18,432 nucleotides of DNA, from positions 1-18,432 of the forward strand of contig SLSN01000047.1 of NCBI GenBank assembly GCA_007130415.1, read 5' to 3'. Positions 15,799 through 18,432 of the stretch are shown here, piece after piece. Position 1 is the first letter of the stretch, and each line of letters starts with the position of its first letter. Under the pieces are notes generated by a model. That model ran no database searches. It worked only from the letters and a program-made list of their open reading frames with translations, and was not told the DNA's origin. Origin of the DNA: Patescibacteria group bacterium. GTDB lineage: Bacteria; Patescibacteriota; Dojkabacteria; SC72; T1SED10-24. The position numbers and the translations under genes were made by a program.

Positions 15799-16278
15799 TT
15801 GAAATCAAAGAAAACAAAGAAACAAGTTATGAAGCCCTTAGTTAGTATTCACGTTGTGCACTATTCTTGTTCTAATTGTGGCGAAGAGATAGATGAAGTC
15901 AAAATGTGCAAGGATTGTAACGCTCCGATGAGAGTTATACAAGTAGCTGAGTTGTATGGAGACGAAGCTAATGAATATCTTGATAATTTGAAAGAGGTAG
16001 ACAAGAGTAAAACACCAGAACAAAAAGTTAGTACTGTACAATTTGATGAATCTGTTTCTGGTCTACAGGACGAGGAATCAGAGACAGAAGATAAAAGTGT
16101 GTTTGATAATGATAATGATAATGTTGAATTGGCAGAAATTTTCCCTGAAGAAGAAGGAGGTTCTGAAAAAAGAACCTATGTTGGTGATTTGGGAGATGAT
16201 TTTGAGGCAGCTTTAGACACTTTAGATCAGGAAGATGAAGATATTGGCGATGATATTGAAGATTTGCCAGAGTTGTAG
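15799..16278 (+). CDS. Acidic protein with N-terminal CxxC zinc ribbon, unknown function
   Basis: 159 residues from a TTG start at 15799, or 149 from an in-frame ATG at 15829. The shorter form begins MKPLVSIHVVHYSC and is equally credible; neither start has a Shine-Dalgarno. The first part holds a compact zinc ribbon with C24-x2-C27 and C37-x2-C40 (longer-form numbering). The rest, from about 62, is strongly acidic and looks disordered, rich in Asp/Glu with an NDNDN run encoded by three GATAAT repeats, and ends DDIEDLPEL. There is no signal peptide or membrane helix, so it is probably cytoplasmic. I do not recognise the family. A nucleic-acid- or ribosome-related adaptor role is possible for a zinc ribbon, but nothing in the sequence decides it. 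It lies between secA and the surface-protein genes. Confidence 0.72.
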   Translation: MKSKKTKKQVMKPLVSIHVVHYSCSNCGEEIDEVKMCKDCNAPMRVIQVAELYGDEANEYLDNLKEVDKSKTPEQKVSTVQFDESVSGLQDEESETEDKSVFDNDNDNVELAEIFPEEEGGSEKRTYVGDLGDDFEAALDTLDQEDEDIGDDIEDLPEL

Positions 16279-16305
16279 ATATTTGTTAATTGATATTACA
16301 AGGGC

Positions 16306-17934
16306 ATGTTGAGAAGAAGTTACAATAATAAAAGTTTCTTGTTGTTTGGTTTAATAGCTTTTTCGGTTCTAGTTGTAGTTTTGACTTCTTATTTTGTCTT
16401 TTCGGGGACTTTTGATGATAGAGGGGTTGCTGTTTCAGAAATAGGGATAGAGTTAAGACCAGATAGTGGAACAATTACAGAAGAGGGTTTAGATATAGAC
16501 CTAGTTATAAATACCCATGGAGAGGAAATTAGTGGTTTGGAGGTAACATTGGAGTATTCAGATTCTCTCGAGTATGTGAGCACTACTGACGGTGATATAC
16601 CTAATTGTTCAAGAGTTAGCGATGTTGAGCATAGCGACGGTAATAGGGTGAATTTGTCCTGCTTTATACCTCCAGAGTCAACGACTTACAGAGGAAGTGG
16701 GGATACTTTTGCTACTGTTAAATTTAGAGGTACAGATGGAGGACAGGCTAGAATAGAAGCAAAAGATGTTTTTTTTGCTGTTAGAGATTCTAGGCTAGAG
16801 GTTGAATTCGAAGGTGGAGTTGGAGAATATGTTGTTGAAAGTGATTTGGCAATGATTCTAAGGCCTTCGAGTGGGACAATATCTTCTGCTGGTTTGAATA
16901 TCGACCTGATTGTTAACACACAGGGTGAGAGTGTTGGTGGAATAGCAGTTATTTTGGATTATTCTGGTCAGATAGAATATGTACGTTTAAGACAAGGAGA
17001 AATAGAGAATTGTAGAGTTACTGATGTGCAAACAGGATCCTTATTAAGTTTACACTGTTTTATTGATGCAAGTGAACCTACATATAGAGGAGAGGGTGAT
17101 GTTTTTGCTACAGTTAATTTTAGGGCAACAGGTAATGGTCAGGGAGAGATAGATATAACGGAGGTGGAATTCTCTTTAAGAGATGATAGATTAGAAGCAA
17201 CTTTTCCCGGTGGTAGCGGGGAATATAGAGCAGCCTTAGATGACGACGATTATAGACCTCCTCCAGATGACGACGACGATTATAGACCTCCTCCAGATGA
17301 CGACGACGATTATAGACCTCCTCCAGATGATGACGACGACGAAGATGAACCTATTCGTAGACCATTCTGCGGGACTCTACATGATAGAACATTCTCTCAT
17401 AATGTGCAGAGTTGGCCTAGCGGAAGTTTTTGTTCTACAGGTAATTCTAGTCCAATAACCCCTGATTTTCCTAGAGCTGGTAGTAGTACGAGCTGGCAGT
17501 GTATATCTGGTACACAGTCTATTTCCTGTATTGCACGAAGGGAATCAACTCCAGAAGAAGAACCACCTTCGGAGGATCCATCTCCTTCACCCAGTTGTGG
17601 GACTTTGCATAACAGCACATTCTCCTATGATACATATTCTTGGCCTAGCGGAAGTTTTTGTTCTTTAGGTGATGCGAATCCTGCTAATCCGAGTTTCCCT
17701 TCTATGGGTAGTAATACATCGTGGCAATGTGTATCCGGTACCCAATCTACTTCTTGTTCTGCTTCTAGACATGAATCTCCCACTAAAGATGAAGGATTGC
17801 CAGATACATCAATTTTAGATAACATGGGAATATTATCAGGATTTGCACTACTCTTGGTTTCTGCTATTATCTTCTTATATAATGGTAAAAGCAATAAGGA
17901 GAATTTTTCGATGAGAGGTAAATTATCTTTGTAA
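16306..17934 (+). CDS. Cell-surface protein: two cohesin-like domains, Asp/Pro repeat linker, two four-Cys modules, LPDTS-type anchor
   Basis: 542 residues. A hydrophobic helix at about 11-33 serves as signal peptide or anchor. Two cohesin-like beta domains follow (about 47-178 and 182-308). Each opens with an LRPxSGTI motif, has a CFI motif whose cysteine can pair with one upstream (C101/C119, C236/C251), and contains a YRGxGDxFATV segment. A linker of D4-5YRPPP repeats (311-340) leads to two related modules (355-412 and 431-488), each with four cysteines (355, 376, 399, 408; 431, 452, 475, 484) and the pattern CGTLH...WPSGSFCS.G...SWQC.SGTQS.SC. The tail is LPDTS (498-502), a hydrophobic helix (507-525) and a basic end, like a sortase sorting signal with Ser in place of Gly. 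It is likely exported and displayed for binding. AAGGG lies only one base before the ATG, too near for a normal Shine-Dalgarno. Confidence 0.87.
   Translation: MLRRSYNNKSFLLFGLIAFSVLVVVLTSYFVFSGTFDDRGVAVSEIGIELRPDSGTITEEGLDIDLVINTHGEEISGLEVTLEYSDSLEYVSTTDGDIPNCSRVSDVEHSDGNRVNLSCFIPPESTTYRGSGDTFATVKFRGTDGGQARIEAKDVFFAVRDSRLEVEFEGGVGEYVVESDLAMILRPSSGTISSAGLNIDLIVNTQGESVGGIAVILDYSGQIEYVRLRQGEIENCRVTDVQTGSLLSLHCFIDASEPTYRGEGDVFATVNFRATGNGQGEIDITEVEFSLRDDRLEATFPGGSGEYRAALDDDDYRPPPDDDDDYRPPPDDDDDYRPPPDDDDDEDEPIRRPFCGTLHDRTFSHNVQSWPSGSFCSTGNSSPITPDFPRAGSSTSWQCISGTQSISCIARRESTPEEEPPSEDPSPSPSCGTLHNSTFSYDTYSWPSGSFCSLGDANPANPSFPSMGSNTSWQCVSGTQSTSCSASRHESPTKDEGLPDTSILDNMGILSGFALLLVSAIIFLYNGKSNKENFSMRGKLSL
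17239..17340 (+). repeat. Tandem 30-base repeat encoding DDDDDYRPPP
   Basis: Units beginning TATAGACCTCCTCCAGATGA start at 17251, 17281 and 17311. The first two are identical over all 30 bases; the third diverges only in its last part (GATGACGACGAC in place of GACGACGACGAT). A partial unit precedes them. In protein they give a linker alternating pure acidic runs with Tyr-Arg-Pro-Pro-Pro, between the cohesin-like domains and the cysteine modules. Near-perfect DNA identity suggests recent slippage or expansion and likely length variation between strains. Confidence 0.92.
17412..17664 (+). repeat. Direct repeat of the four-cysteine module, with an identical 25-base core
   Basis: The two cysteine modules of the surface protein share a perfectly identical 25-base stretch (17412-17436 and 17640-17664, 228 bases apart), encoding the WPSGSFCS core. 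The flanking parts of the modules have diverged in DNA and protein. This fits an internal duplication, with the core kept identical by selection or by later recombination. Confidence 0.8.
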
Positions 17935-17938
17935 AATT

Positions 17939-18432
17939 ATGAAAAAGTTAGCTTTAACAATAATTTCTTTCCTTGTTCTCTTCCCATTCCTTTCTTCTGG
18001 TTTAGTATATGCCTCAGGTACTGTTTCTTTAGACCCAACCAGTGGAGTTATAGATAGTGAAGGTAAATCAATCGATATTGTTGTTGATAGTGGAGGTGGA
18101 GAGATCAATGGTATTGAATTGTATCTAGTCTATGATGGTAATATTCTTTTTTCAGGTTTTGATTCTGGAAATATTAGTGGTTGTACTGTGGATGGTATAG
18201 AGAGGGAAGACTCTGAAGAATTTGATGAGGATGTTTTTCTCTACTGCTTTATCCTTTCAGAACCATATATGGGTAGTGATGGAGTCTTTGCCACGTTAAA
18301 TTTTGAAGCTACGGGAGAAGGACAGGCTACTGTAGAAATTATCGCTGTTGAGGCTGCGGGTGATGTTATTATAGGTGATGGAGTAGGTAATTATACGACT
18401 ACCTTGCAAGTAGAACCTGAACCTGAACCTGA
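17939..18432 (+). CDS. Secreted cohesin-like domain protein (3' end outside the window)
   Basis: Partial: 164 codons are visible and the reading frame is open to the window edge. It starts at ATG 17939, 4 bases after the previous stop, with no Shine-Dalgarno. A classical signal peptide (MKKLALTIISFLVLF..., residues 1-25) ends in LVYA before SG. A single cohesin-like domain follows at about 28-158, related to those of the upstream gene: LDPTSGVID, a CFI motif with the cysteine pair C82/C103, and GVFATLNFEATGEGQA. The visible end is a Glu-Pro repeat (EPEPEP), which looks like the start of a linker to further domains or an anchor. It is probably co-transcribed with the upstream gene and exported by Sec. 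Its partner or ligand is unknown. Confidence 0.85.
   Translation, partial: MKKLALTIISFLVLFPFLSSGLVYASGTVSLDPTSGVIDSEGKSIDIVVDSGGGEINGIELYLVYDGNILFSGFDSGNISGCTVDGIEREDSEEFDEDVFLYCFILSEPYMGSDGVFATLNFEATGEGQATVEIIAVEAAGDVIIGDGVGNYTTTLQVEPEPEP

Noticed and set aside
17239..17340. 30-base repeats as a CRISPR array
   Set aside because: The units are directly adjacent with no spacers and lie in frame inside a protein-coding gene.
16306..18432. Cellulosome scaffoldin
   Set aside because: The cohesin-like domains are not joined to a carbohydrate-binding module, no dockerin or glycoside hydrolase is near, and the cysteine pattern differs. Calling it a cellulosome component is not supported.

Overview
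This is an AT-rich, tightly packed bacterial window with genes on both strands. The standard stop codons fit every gene, with no in-frame TGA needing to be read as an amino acid. Shine-Dalgarno sequences are mostly missing, genes often overlap or sit a few bases apart, and the surface proteins have unusual domain mixes (cohesin-like domains, tandem four-cysteine modules, an LPxTS-type tail). Together these suggest a member of the Candidate Phyla Radiation (Patescibacteria), for example a Dojkabacteria- or Microgenomates-like lineage. That placement is inference from style and families; no rRNA or phylogenetic marker other than SecA is present.

Region 1 (26-9822, plus strand) is a probable operon of eight genes for a cell-surface glycan or glycoprotein. 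In order: a GT2 glycosyltransferase with two C-terminal membrane helices, a DUF354 predicted glycosyltransferase, a GT4 glycosyltransferase, a Wzx-like polysaccharide flippase, two tandem paralogous multi-pass GT-C-like transferases, a second GT4 glycosyltransferase and a small DUF456 membrane protein. Junctions run from a 17-base gap to 13-base overlaps. A plausible division of labour is that cytoplasmic enzymes (GT2, GT4, DUF354) build a lipid-linked sugar, the flippase moves it out, and the GT-C-like enzymes use lipid-linked sugars outside the membrane.

Region 2 (9802-12659, minus strand) is a two-gene unit. A large exported protein with Fn3-like/Ig-like modules and a C-terminal M23 (LytM-type) metallopeptidase domain is followed by a membrane-anchored, possibly propeller-like protein of unknown function. 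The unit starts with a TTG codon, and its end overlaps the end of the DUF456 gene tail to tail.

Region 3 (12660-18432, plus strand) starts with secA, which has a strong TATAAT box so close to its ATG that the transcript may be leaderless. An acidic zinc-ribbon protein follows. The window ends with two adjacent genes for secreted cohesin-like surface proteins; the second is cut by the window edge. The first carries two cohesin-like domains, a perfect Asp/Pro linker repeat, two four-cysteine modules and a sortase-signal-like LPDTS tail. These two proteins are the most distinctive content of the window.

There is no gene-free stretch longer than about 115 bases. I saw no tRNA, rRNA, CRISPR array, insertion sequence or convincing hairpin terminator.
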